This document shows positions 28,900 through 37,115 of a stretch of DNA of 64,000 nt, piece after piece. A model generated the notes under the pieces. The model was not told where the DNA came from and ran no database searches. It saw only the letters and a list, made by a program, of their open reading frames with translations. The translations under genes were made by a program, and so were the position numbers. Each line of letters starts with the position of its first letter. Position 1 is the first letter of the stretch. Where the stretch lies: assembly GCA_937884755.1 (NCBI GenBank), contig CAKZYJ010000357.1, forward strand, positions 1 through 64,000. Reading direction: 5' to 3'. The stretch comes from an uncultured Flammeovirgaceae bacterium (GTDB lineage: Bacteria; Bacteroidota; Bacteroidia; Cytophagales; Cyclobacteriaceae).

Positions 28900-30873
28900 T
28901 TGGCACAACAAGTAAAAGCAGAAATAACGATTGGTGGGGAAAGTATTTCTCCTTTCGCTGATATTAATATTAGTCAGAGCCTGTTTGGTCATAATACACT
29001 GAATTTAGTTATTCCGTTAGATGCGTTTAAACAGAACAACTCTCAGATACTTGATCAGACTAAAGGATTTCTGAATCAGCCTATCACCGTTGAGATTTCT
29101 TCCGGAATATTTTCTTTACTTCAGCGCACTTTCACTTTTGAGGGAATAGTAACGAACATCAGAATGGCCCGCTACCAGCGAGGAGCTAAAATGATTTTTG
29201 TGACTGCCTATAGCCCTACCGTTTACCTTAGTGGTATGCCAACAATACGCTCTTTCCACGAGATGAGTTTAGCGGATATCGTCAACCAAGTGCTGGCTGA
29301 TGTGCCTAGTAACATGACCACCAAGGTTAGCCCTAAGTATACTGAAGTAATTGAGTATGTGGTTCAATACCAAGAAACTAATATGCAGTTCATTCAGCGG
29401 CTAGCTGACACTTACGGAGAATGGCTATTTTACGATGGTGCAGAGTTTGTCTTTGGCGAACTCCCCGAAAAAGATCCTATTGATCTTCCCTTGGAGAAGG
29501 ATCTTTTGGAAATGGATTTGTCGATGGAGCTAGTTCCAGTGAACTTTAAAGCGAGAGCCTACGACTACCTCAAGCACGAAGTGTACGAGAGTACCGCCCA
29601 GACTTCCGAAATAACGGATTTAGATCCATTTGGTAAGGAAATTTTAGATGGACACGAGCCAAATGCGTTTTCAAGCGGCGGTTTGCAAATGCCTAAGCAC
29701 TACGTTTCATCTCCCCAGATGATTGATGATCATTCTCGTCAGGGTATGGCTACCCAATCGCGGCAAATGATCACCCTAACCGGAAGTACGGACAATATTA
29801 CGCTGCGGGTTGGCTCGGTGATCAATATTACCGGAGAAAAAGCGAATGAGGTAGATTTAGAAAAATTTATCATTATTGGAATAGACCATTCCACCGATCA
29901 GAATTTAAGTTATACCAATCATATTACCGCTATTCCGGCTAGTGCTTCCAGTCCGCCGGCGAATAATCACGTTAAGATTCCCTTTTGCGAAACCCAGCAA
30001 GCTACGGTCATTGAGAACGATGATCCGGAAGGATTGGGGCGAGTTAAAGTTCGCTTTAAATGGCAGGATGATGACATGACCCCCTGGATACGGGTAATGC
30101 AACCGTTTGCCGGTCAGCAAACTGGAGAACTACACGGCTTTTTCTTCACTCCCGAAATTGAGGATGAAGTGTTAATCGGTTTTATGTACGACCATCCGGA
30201 TCGGCCGTTTGTGATGGGTAGCGTTTACCGTCACCATGATGGCCAACATCCGAGTGAGTGGCACGATCCTAACACTAAGCGAAAGGTGATTAAAACCCGA
30301 GATGGTAATCACCTGGAGCTTATAGATGATGACAAAAAAATACGAATCTATAATGATTCAGGGACCATCAACGAAATTAGCTTAGATGCAAACAATAAAA
30401 CAATAACGCTTACCAATGCAGATGGCAACGTTATTTCCCTGAATGACGGTCAGACGATTACTGTCACCAATGTTGATAATAACAGCCTTAAAATGGAAGG
30501 CGGAGAAGAAATTACGCTGACCTCTCAAGATGGAAAGATTCTGATTCAGAGCAAGGAGATCAATATTATTGCCGACGAGAGGATGTATCTGGAAAGTAAA
30601 AGCATTGAAATCTACGGCAAAGATTCGGTTGAGATTAATAGCGATAAAAAGATCGCCGCATCGTCAGGAAAAGAAGTTACGGTCGAATCTAATGGTACGG
30701 CTAAAATCAACGCAATGCAGTCGGTAGACATGGAAAGCATAAATACCACAGTGAAGGGAACCGCAAAGGTAAGCGTTGAAGGTGCCCAACTGAGTGCTAA
30801 AGGAACGGCTAGTGCCAACATTGATGGTGGTGCGATGACTGAAATCAAGGGCATGATGCTTAAACTGAATTAA
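28900..30873 (+). CDS. tssI: T6SS spike protein VgrG (TssI)
   Basis: This 657-residue protein uses a TTG start; the next ATG lies well inside the conserved fold. The gp27-like N-terminal part (about 1-350) is followed by the gp5 OB-fold (about 355-445: ATVIENDDPEGLGRVKVRFK, then TPWIRVMQPFAG and EIEDEVLIGFMYDHPDRPF). A strand-rich beta-helix (about 460-655) of short repeated turns then forms the spike needle. It ends with the fold and carries no extra effector domain. VgrG caps the Hcp tube and takes the PAAR tip. It is the first gene of a run of closely spaced genes to tssK. Confidence 0.93.
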   Translation: MAQQVKAEITIGGESISPFADINISQSLFGHNTLNLVIPLDAFKQNNSQILDQTKGFLNQPITVEISSGIFSLLQRTFTFEGIVTNIRMARYQRGAKMIFVTAYSPTVYLSGMPTIRSFHEMSLADIVNQVLADVPSNMTTKVSPKYTEVIEYVVQYQETNMQFIQRLADTYGEWLFYDGAEFVFGELPEKDPIDLPLEKDLLEMDLSMELVPVNFKARAYDYLKHEVYESTAQTSEITDLDPFGKEILDGHEPNAFSSGGLQMPKHYVSSPQMIDDHSRQGMATQSRQMITLTGSTDNITLRVGSVINITGEKANEVDLEKFIIIGIDHSTDQNLSYTNHITAIPASASSPPANNHVKIPFCETQQATVIENDDPEGLGRVKVRFKWQDDDMTPWIRVMQPFAGQQTGELHGFFFTPEIEDEVLIGFMYDHPDRPFVMGSVYRHHDGQHPSEWHDPNTKRKVIKTRDGNHLELIDDDKKIRIYNDSGTINEISLDANNKTITLTNADGNVISLNDGQTITVTNVDNNSLKMEGGEEITLTSQDGKILIQSKEINIIADERMYLESKSIEIYGKDSVEINSDKKIAASSGKEVTVESNGTAKINAMQSVDMESINTTVKGTAKVSVEGAQLSAKGTASANIDGGAMTEIKGMMLKLN

Positions 30874-30921
30874 AAACCCCCTCGCCTCCACTCGTCAGCA
30901 TATATTGTGCATTATCTGGTT

Positions 30922-32205
30922 ATGAAGGAAAATCCTATCGTACAACGCCAACAACAACTAACCCAGCAATGGCTAGACTTCACCGAAAAGCCAGATACCC
31001 GGTTATGCCGTTGGCTAGTGACTGACGATGAGCTAGGAATGCTTCAGGCATTTTATCAGCTTCAGAATTCCGAAGGAAACGATACTGGCGACTTTTTTCT
31101 AAAACTAACTTCCTCTTTCGCTGAGCCGACTGCTTTCGTTCAGGATTTACAACAGGAGTTTTTCCAAAAGATCAAAGAACTTCAAGAATTAGTAGACGAC
31201 CCTTTGTTGAAAAAGTGGAAGCCTCTAAAGGCAGTGCCCGGTACTTCGCCTATCCTACATTTTCTCAGCACATTAGGCAACTTTGCCCAATCCTTAGATT
31301 TACCCGAAGGCTTTGTAGTAATCTACCTTCAACCCCAATCCATTTTCAATCGCTACGCCTGGTCAGATTGGTTGGTGCAGGTTTTGCAGATGGGAATACC
31401 TCAGCGAGTACGGTGGATGCTAACCGATTTTCAGCAAGAGCCTTATCTAAAAACACTCGCCCAATATTTTCCTCAGGAGGTGGTTACAATTGCGCCCGAT
31501 CTGAAGATGAGCGCTGCGGTCAATGAGTTGGCATCAGCGGGTGATCCGGCTAACCCTGGGGTGCAATTTCGAAAAGCTTTCGTTCATCTTACTCAAGCCA
31601 TCGGTAGGCAAGATTTAGCGATGGTAGATCAAACCGCTGTCAAAGCGTTCAAGATTGCGAACGCGAACGGATGGCCGCACATGAAAGTGGCAGTAAATAT
31701 GGCTCGTGCCGGAGCTTATTTAGGCAAGCAGCAGTACGACAAGGCGTACAAAATATACGGTGAAGCCTACGATTTTGCTCGAGCTGCCTACAAGGAGGGA
31801 GATAAGCCTAGCGGTAAGCTTTCGGTAACTACTCTGTTTTCTCAAGGTGCGGCTATGATAGCCGCAGAAAAGTATGATGTGGCAGTTCATTCCTATACCC
31901 AAGCCGTTCCCTACGCCGAGGAAGCAGAAGATCTTTATAACTTAATGGAAGCCTGGAGAATGACAGGTTTCTGTTATCAACAGCTACATCAGGAGAAGCT
32001 GGCTTGGAATGCCTTATGGCAAGCATTAGAGATTGGCCCTAAGGTTGATGATGCAGTACGACCCAATAGTACTCTACCTTACATCGGACAAGCACTGATG
32101 GCAATGGCTGAGAAAAGTGGTGAAATGAACCTGTATTATCTAGTTCGCGACCGAATGGTGTTCTTAGTAGGAGAAGACTGGGTTGAAAAAGCCAAGGCCG
32201 TATGA
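30922..32205 (+). CDS. TPR-containing protein, probable effector adaptor
   Basis: This protein of 427 residues starts at the ATG at 30922; a GTG at 30907 would add five residues. The N-terminal 190 residues have no family I recognise (Trp-, Gln- and Leu-rich, mixed helix/strand). The C-terminal part (about 215-420) has helix-turn-helix repeats like TPRs (LGKQQYDKAYKIYGEAYDFA, EKYDVAVHSYTQAVPYAEEA, LHQEKLAWNALWQALEIGP). There is no signal peptide. It overlaps the PAAR-Rhs gene by 4 bases (ATGA) and follows vgrG by 48 bases. That is the position used by effector adaptor or chaperone genes in other T6SSs, so loading the Rhs toxin on VgrG is the best guess. Confidence 0.7.
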   Translation: MKENPIVQRQQQLTQQWLDFTEKPDTRLCRWLVTDDELGMLQAFYQLQNSEGNDTGDFFLKLTSSFAEPTAFVQDLQQEFFQKIKELQELVDDPLLKKWKPLKAVPGTSPILHFLSTLGNFAQSLDLPEGFVVIYLQPQSIFNRYAWSDWLVQVLQMGIPQRVRWMLTDFQQEPYLKTLAQYFPQEVVTIAPDLKMSAAVNELASAGDPANPGVQFRKAFVHLTQAIGRQDLAMVDQTAVKAFKIANANGWPHMKVAVNMARAGAYLGKQQYDKAYKIYGEAYDFARAAYKEGDKPSGKLSVTTLFSQGAAMIAAEKYDVAVHSYTQAVPYAEEAEDLYNLMEAWRMTGFCYQQLHQEKLAWNALWQALEIGPKVDDAVRPNSTLPYIGQALMAMAEKSGEMNLYYLVRDRMVFLVGEDWVEKAKAV

Positions 32206-35200
32206 TGCCCGCGGCCAAACATTTCGACCCTGTCATGGGGGTTGATGTGCACATCATTCAGCCTCCGGGGCCTGTACCTCCGTTGCCAATTACTCATCCA
32301 TTTGTTGGTTTCTTTCTAGATCCTGCCGACTATTTGCCGGTTGTTGGAGCTACTGTTTACGTAAATGGTGTGCCTCGTGTACAGGCCGGTTCCGGAAGCA
32401 GTATGCCCTCCATTGTTCCCCATATCCCGATAGGCGGTACCTTTATCAAACCCATTGGTAATGAGGGCGAGGCATTTATGGGTAGCTCTACAGTACTGGT
32501 TGAGGATGAACCTTTTTCCTACATGGCACTACCGGTTTTGAGCTGTAGCTGTATTGGTATGCCACCGCCACCCCGACCCACCAAGAAAGAACCAGCAGTG
32601 GGGTTGATGATGCCTACCTCAATAGTAACTCCTATCCCCGCTGGTCCTCCAGTACTGGTTGGGGGAGCACCAACTATTTCGCTCATGGCTATGGGCATGA
32701 AGGCTGGTATGGCTGGTATGGGAAAAGCTTTTAAGAAAATGCGGAAGATGCAGAAGGGAAGCAAGCGGATGAAGAAGATGTCCGACAAGATGCATGACGC
32801 TGCTGATGCGGTAATGGACAAACTGGGGGTGCCGCCAAGTGCTCGGAATAAAGTGCATCGTAGTATCTGTTCTGTTACTGGACACCCGGTAGATATTGCT
32901 ACCGGGAAAGTATTTACGGAGCACACTGACTTTGAGCTTCCGGGTCCGATTCCTTTGCAGTGGGAGCGGGTTTATTTTTCTACTTCTACCTTAAACGGCG
33001 CTCTGGGCTACAGTTGGCACCATAATTATGATCTATCGCTGTATGCTGATCTAAATGAAGATTTAACCGCTGTGCGTCTGGCCGATGGTCGAGTTGCTGG
33101 ATTTCCCTTGTTGGCGGTAGGCGAACAGCACTACGACCGCAAAGAAAAGCTAACGTTAATTCGAGATCGGCAAGGTTATCTACTTAAAAACCAAGCTGGG
33201 CTTCTGCACCGCTTCAGTCAGACTTCTTCCGATGAAGTAGTCCATCGGCTAGTAAGTATTGAAAATCGTAGCGGACATCTTATTCGCTTTAATTATAGTC
33301 AAAACGGACATCTGCAACAGATTATAGATAGCGCGGGTCGTAAGCTATCATTTGTAAATGATAATCAGGGGCGAATTCGCGAAATTATCGGCCCTCACCC
33401 GGATCGGGAAAACCAAACGATCAAATTAGTCTCCTACGAATACGATGCTCAGGGAAATTTGGTAACAGTGAACGATACGTTGAACCAGCCATTCCGCTAT
33501 GTTTACCAAGGGCATTTGCTGATAAAAGAGACTAATCGCAACGGACTAAGCTTTTATTTTGAGTACGATGGATTTGACGAAAAGGCCCGTTGCACCCGTA
33601 CCTGGGGCGATGGTGGTATCTACAATCACAAGCTCACTTATCATTTAGACGAGCAGTTAACCGTTGTTGAAAATTCATTAGGCTATAAAACCTATCACTA
33701 TTATAATGACCAAGGAGTAGTGATTGAGGCGGTGGATGCGTTGGGCAATAGTTCGCAAACGGAGTACAACGAATACAATGAGGTAGTAGCCGAGATAGAC
33801 GAATTAGGATTAGTAACTCGCTATACCTACGATGAACGAGGCAATCAGATCAGCGTAACTCAACCCGATGACGCAGTTGTCCAGATGCAGTATGATGAGG
33901 ACGATCAGCTTATCGCAGCTACTGATGCGATAGGGGGGAAGTGGCAGTGGAAGTATGATGATCAGGGAAATCTCTCAGAGCGAATTGACTGCTTAGAACG
34001 GTTTACCCAGTACCAGTATCAGCAAGGTCTGCTTAGTGAAGTAATTGATCCGGCCGGAAACCGAACTCAATTGGCATACGACCAGCAAAATAATTTGAGC
34101 GGGCTCATTACGCCCGATGGTGCCCAAAGTCAATGGGAGTACGATCGGCTCGGTAGATGCATTCAGGTGAGTGATCCGAAAGGGAATGTGCAGCGTCGGC
34201 GATTTGATTTGCTGGGAAGGGTAGTAAGAGTAGATGAGCCGGACGGCAATCAGCGCCGATTAAATTACGACGGAGAAGGAAACGTACTGCAAGCGGTAGA
34301 TCAACAGCATCAGGTAGCATTTACGTACCGGGGCATGAACCGGCTGGCTTCCCGCAGCGAAGCGGGTACTACCATAGAATTCCACTACGATACGGAAGAT
34401 CAATTGGTGGGTATTAAAAACGAACACGGCTTCGTTTATCGCTTTGAATTAGACCCATTGGGTAACGTAGCCAAAGAAATCGGCTTTGATCTCCAGGAGT
34501 GTGTCTACGAGCGCAATGCTGCCGGACAAGTGACTCTGGTACGTCGCCCCAAAGAGCGTTGGAACCGATATGACTACGACCGGGCGGGCCGGGTGATACA
34601 AGTAAGTTACCACGATGAAACCCAGGAAAAGTACGAATACCGCGCTGATGGCGAACTGACATTAGCTGAAAACCAGCATCAGCCAGTAGTTTTTGAGCGG
34701 GATTTGTTAGGTCAGGTAACCCAGGAGCTTCAAGGAGAATATGAAGTGAGCTCGGAATACGACATTCTGGGAAGACGAACCAAGCTAATTTCTTCTCTGG
34801 GAGCTGAACTAGACATTATCCGCAACGCTATGGGCGATGTGGAAAAGCTGGAGGCTCAGAATGCGGAGGAAAATGCCTGGCAGGTCAGCTTCCAGCGAGA
34901 CCAGATGGGATTAGAACTGGAGCGAAGCCTACCCGGAGGTATCCGCAGTCGTATGCAGCGCGATAAACTAGGGCGGCCAATTCACCACCAGATTAGTGGA
35001 AGTAAGGGCAACTTTATGGATAAGCGCTACGAGTGGGATGTAAACGACCGCCTGCGCAAAATTATTGATGCTCAGCAAGGCACTACTACCTTTAGCCACG
35101 ACTCCCTAGGCAACCTAGCCGGAGCTCAGTACGGCGACGGCACCGTAGAGTACCGAATGCCCGATGCCGTAGGCAACCTCTTCCGTACGCAGGATCGTAG

Positions 35201-36263
35201 CGACCGTAAATACGGCCCAGCCGGACAACTACTGGAAGCCAACGGTACCCGCTACCAGTATGATGCCGAAGGAAATTTAATCAAGAAAAATGAGCCGGAC
35301 GGAAAGTACTGGCAGTACGTTTGGAATGCATCTGGAATGCTAGCCAAAGTAATCCGGCCCGATGGGGAAGAGATAACCTTTACCTACGACGCATTAGGAC
35401 GTCGACTCACCAAAACCTACCAAAATAAAACTACCTGCTGGGTATGGGACGGCAACGTACCTTTGCACGGGTGGGTAGAAAAAAACAAGCCAAGTACTAT
35501 CAACAAGCCTTGGATAAGCATCCAAAGTTCCATAGAAAGTAAAGAGGAGGAATTACTTGCCGCTGCTCCTACTAACAGCCCACCAAACGACGTAACCACC
35601 TGGATTTTTGAACCTGGAAGTTTTGCCCCGGTTGCTAAACTAACTGATGAGCAACATTACAGCATAGTAGCTGACTACTTAGGCATGCCCACCTTTATGT
35701 TTAATGAGCAGGGTGAACAAGTTTGGGCTGCTGATACCAGTATCTACGGACAATTACGCAATCTGCAAGGTGACCGCCCCGCCTGCCCTTTCCGCTATCC
35801 CGGCCAGTACGAAGACGAAGAAACTGGCTTATACTATAACCGCTTCAGGTACTATGATCCTGAAGGAGGAGTGTATATGAGTCAAGACCCTATTGGGTTA
35901 GTAGAGGGTGGGATATATATATACATCTACTCATTTGATCCTAACAATTGGTTTGATCCGCTAGGTTTAAAAAAGAAGAGTCGTCACCGAAAACCCGTAG
36001 TAGTACGAACGAAGTCTACCGGTAGAACAAGAACAAGAACAAAAAACGAAGCATTTGCATTTGATCATGTGAAAAAACACCCGGAAAATGGTTCAGTGAT
36101 TATAGAAGCAAGTAGAATAAATGATCCTGCATTCAAGGGAAAAGGATGGAATAAAATGAGTCAAACCATAAACCAAGTAGAAGTACACTATATGGCAAAG
36201 TTCGATAGGAAGGGCAAGATGACGGAAGTTACAGATTTTAAAATTAAAAAGGGTTGTAGATGA
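32202..36263 (+). CDS. PAAR-Rhs polymorphic toxin (T6SS effector)
   Basis: The 1353-residue protein has an N-terminal PAAR-like domain (1-150; AAKHFDPVMGVDVHIIQPPG and an IPIGGTFIKPIGN turn), then a Met/Lys-rich helical segment (165-215). A DUF6531-type RHS start follows (SVTGHPVDIATGKV, about 225), then many RHS/YD repeats forming the cage (about 290-1200). The Rhs core end is DPIGLVEGG to FDPLGL (about 1230-1252). After the DPLGL cleavage motif comes a variable toxin of about 100 residues, rich in Lys/Arg, with a GWNKMSQ-VEVHYM-TDFKIKK pattern as in some polymorphic-toxin C termini; a nuclease is likely from its basic charge, but unproven. The PAAR should sit on VgrG. The 4-base overlap with the next gene links it to its immunity protein. 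Confidence 0.9.
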   Translation: MMPAAKHFDPVMGVDVHIIQPPGPVPPLPITHPFVGFFLDPADYLPVVGATVYVNGVPRVQAGSGSSMPSIVPHIPIGGTFIKPIGNEGEAFMGSSTVLVEDEPFSYMALPVLSCSCIGMPPPPRPTKKEPAVGLMMPTSIVTPIPAGPPVLVGGAPTISLMAMGMKAGMAGMGKAFKKMRKMQKGSKRMKKMSDKMHDAADAVMDKLGVPPSARNKVHRSICSVTGHPVDIATGKVFTEHTDFELPGPIPLQWERVYFSTSTLNGALGYSWHHNYDLSLYADLNEDLTAVRLADGRVAGFPLLAVGEQHYDRKEKLTLIRDRQGYLLKNQAGLLHRFSQTSSDEVVHRLVSIENRSGHLIRFNYSQNGHLQQIIDSAGRKLSFVNDNQGRIREIIGPHPDRENQTIKLVSYEYDAQGNLVTVNDTLNQPFRYVYQGHLLIKETNRNGLSFYFEYDGFDEKARCTRTWGDGGIYNHKLTYHLDEQLTVVENSLGYKTYHYYNDQGVVIEAVDALGNSSQTEYNEYNEVVAEIDELGLVTRYTYDERGNQISVTQPDDAVVQMQYDEDDQLIAATDAIGGKWQWKYDDQGNLSERIDCLERFTQYQYQQGLLSEVIDPAGNRTQLAYDQQNNLSGLITPDGAQSQWEYDRLGRCIQVSDPKGNVQRRRFDLLGRVVRVDEPDGNQRRLNYDGEGNVLQAVDQQHQVAFTYRGMNRLASRSEAGTTIEFHYDTEDQLVGIKNEHGFVYRFELDPLGNVAKEIGFDLQECVYERNAAGQVTLVRRPKERWNRYDYDRAGRVIQVSYHDETQEKYEYRADGELTLAENQHQPVVFERDLLGQVTQELQGEYEVSSEYDILGRRTKLISSLGAELDIIRNAMGDVEKLEAQNAEENAWQVSFQRDQMGLELERSLPGGIRSRMQRDKLGRPIHHQISGSKGNFMDKRYEWDVNDRLRKIIDAQQGTTTFSHDSLGNLAGAQYGDGTVEYRMPDAVGNLFRTQDRSDRKYGPAGQLLEANGTRYQYDAEGNLIKKNEPDGKYWQYVWNASGMLAKVIRPDGEEITFTYDALGRRLTKTYQNKTTCWVWDGNVPLHGWVEKNKPSTINKPWISIQSSIESKEEELLAAAPTNSPPNDVTTWIFEPGSFAPVAKLTDEQHYSIVADYLGMPTFMFNEQGEQVWAADTSIYGQLRNLQGDRPACPFRYPGQYEDEETGLYYNRFRYYDPEGGVYMSQDPIGLVEGGIYIYIYSFDPNNWFDPLGLKKKSRHRKPVVVRTKSTGRTRTRTKNEAFAFDHVKKHPENGSVIIEASRINDPAFKGKGWNKMSQTINQVEVHYMAKFDRKGKMTEVTDFKIKKGCR
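35913..35923 (+). repeat. Short TA dinucleotide run at the Rhs core/toxin junction
   Basis: ATATATATATA (11 bases) encodes the odd IYIYIY stretch in place of the more usual N-x-Y-x-Y in this position of Rhs core ends. It lies about 35 bases before the DPLGL codons. Change of a unit by slippage would shift frame and remove the toxin. Confidence 0.6.
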
Positions 36264-36610
36264 TAAATGATCATAATCACTTTCTATTTTCAGGCGATTC
36301 GGAAGAAGAAAAAGCCCATTGGATTAAATGTGAGAAAAATCATGATCCTTTCATTTTAGTTTCTTCTAAAGGTGAATTTTTTTACGAATTATTTTTCGAT
36401 ATAACTAACTTAACTTCATCAGAAAAAATATCTGAAATATCATCCGAATTATATGAATTTTATAAAAGTTATGCTGCTTTCTTTTTAATTGATAACTCAC
36501 TTTGGAGTGACTATGATAATCCAGATTATTTCTTTCAATTCATCGTTAAAAAGGAACATTTAGAAAGTATAGCACATCAGCTTTATTACTACTTAAAGAG
36601 CAAGATTTGA
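36260..36610 (+). CDS. Probable immunity protein to the Rhs toxin
   Basis: This 116-residue, acidic, aromatic-rich protein (many Glu, Asp, Phe and Tyr) has no signal peptide or membrane segment. It starts within the toxin stop (ATGA overlap). The coding DNA is clearly more AT-rich than the flanking genes, as is common for exchanged toxin/immunity cassettes. The acidic charge complements the basic toxin tail, as in many nuclease/immunity pairs. I do not recognise a named immunity family. A cytosolic site fits a toxin with a cytosolic target. Confidence 0.75.
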   Translation: MINDHNHFLFSGDSEEEKAHWIKCEKNHDPFILVSSKGEFFYELFFDITNLTSSEKISEISSELYEFYKSYAAFFLIDNSLWSDYDNPDYFFQFIVKKEHLESIAHQLYYYLKSKI

Positions 36611-36656
36611 TCTCGTAATCAAGAATTGATATTCGCTATAATCCCTCACTTTAACT

Positions 36657-37094
36657 ATGCGCCCTTACTACACACTACCGCTTAAGACTCATCAATTACA
36701 AAAGAAAGAACGTCATAGCTTGTGTGATCTAAAGGAAGGGATTGCGCAGTATCTGCATCTTATCCTGAAGACACATCTTACCGAGTATCGCTACGATTAT
36801 GCCTACGGTTGTTTTGTGTGGGAGCAGGATTTTGAGAATATTCAGAGCGTTAGCAAGTGGGAGAACCAGTTAGAGAATTTGATCAAAAGTGCCATAAAAG
36901 ACTACGAAAAGCGGTTAGATAATCTTTTAGTGAAAATAAAAGTAGAAGAGCCTAAAGATTTTGTGCAGCGGGGCGATATTCCTAATCGGCTGAAGAGAAG
37001 AATCAATATTACGGTTTCGGGTATGGTTCGGAGAACTCGGGAGCTGTTTCAACATCAGGAGCTTATTTATTTTAGTCCGCTCACTATTCAGTAG
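36657..37094 (+). CDS. tssE: T6SS baseplate protein TssE (gp25-like)
   Basis: This 145-residue protein fits the gp25/TssE family. It has an N-terminal DLKEGIAQYLHLILKTHLTEYRYD helix region, an LENLIKSAIKDYEKRL helix of the EPR-motif region and a strand-rich C-terminal half (INITVSGMVRRTRELFQ, LIYFSPLTI). It anchors the sheath to the baseplate in the cytosol. The residue-level EPR motif of proteobacterial TssE is not clear. It follows the immunity gene by 46 bases and precedes tssF by 21 bases, so the effector cassette is inserted inside the structural operon. Confidence 0.85.
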   Translation: MRPYYTLPLKTHQLQKKERHSLCDLKEGIAQYLHLILKTHLTEYRYDYAYGCFVWEQDFENIQSVSKWENQLENLIKSAIKDYEKRLDNLLVKIKVEEPKDFVQRGDIPNRLKRRINITVSGMVRRTRELFQHQELIYFSPLTIQ

Positions 37095-37115
37095 AATTGA
37101 CAATCTAGCACCAGT

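Noticed and set aside
32519-32926. Long antisense frames inside the PAAR-Rhs gene
   Set aside because: They are shadows of the strongly coding + strand, with no independent features.
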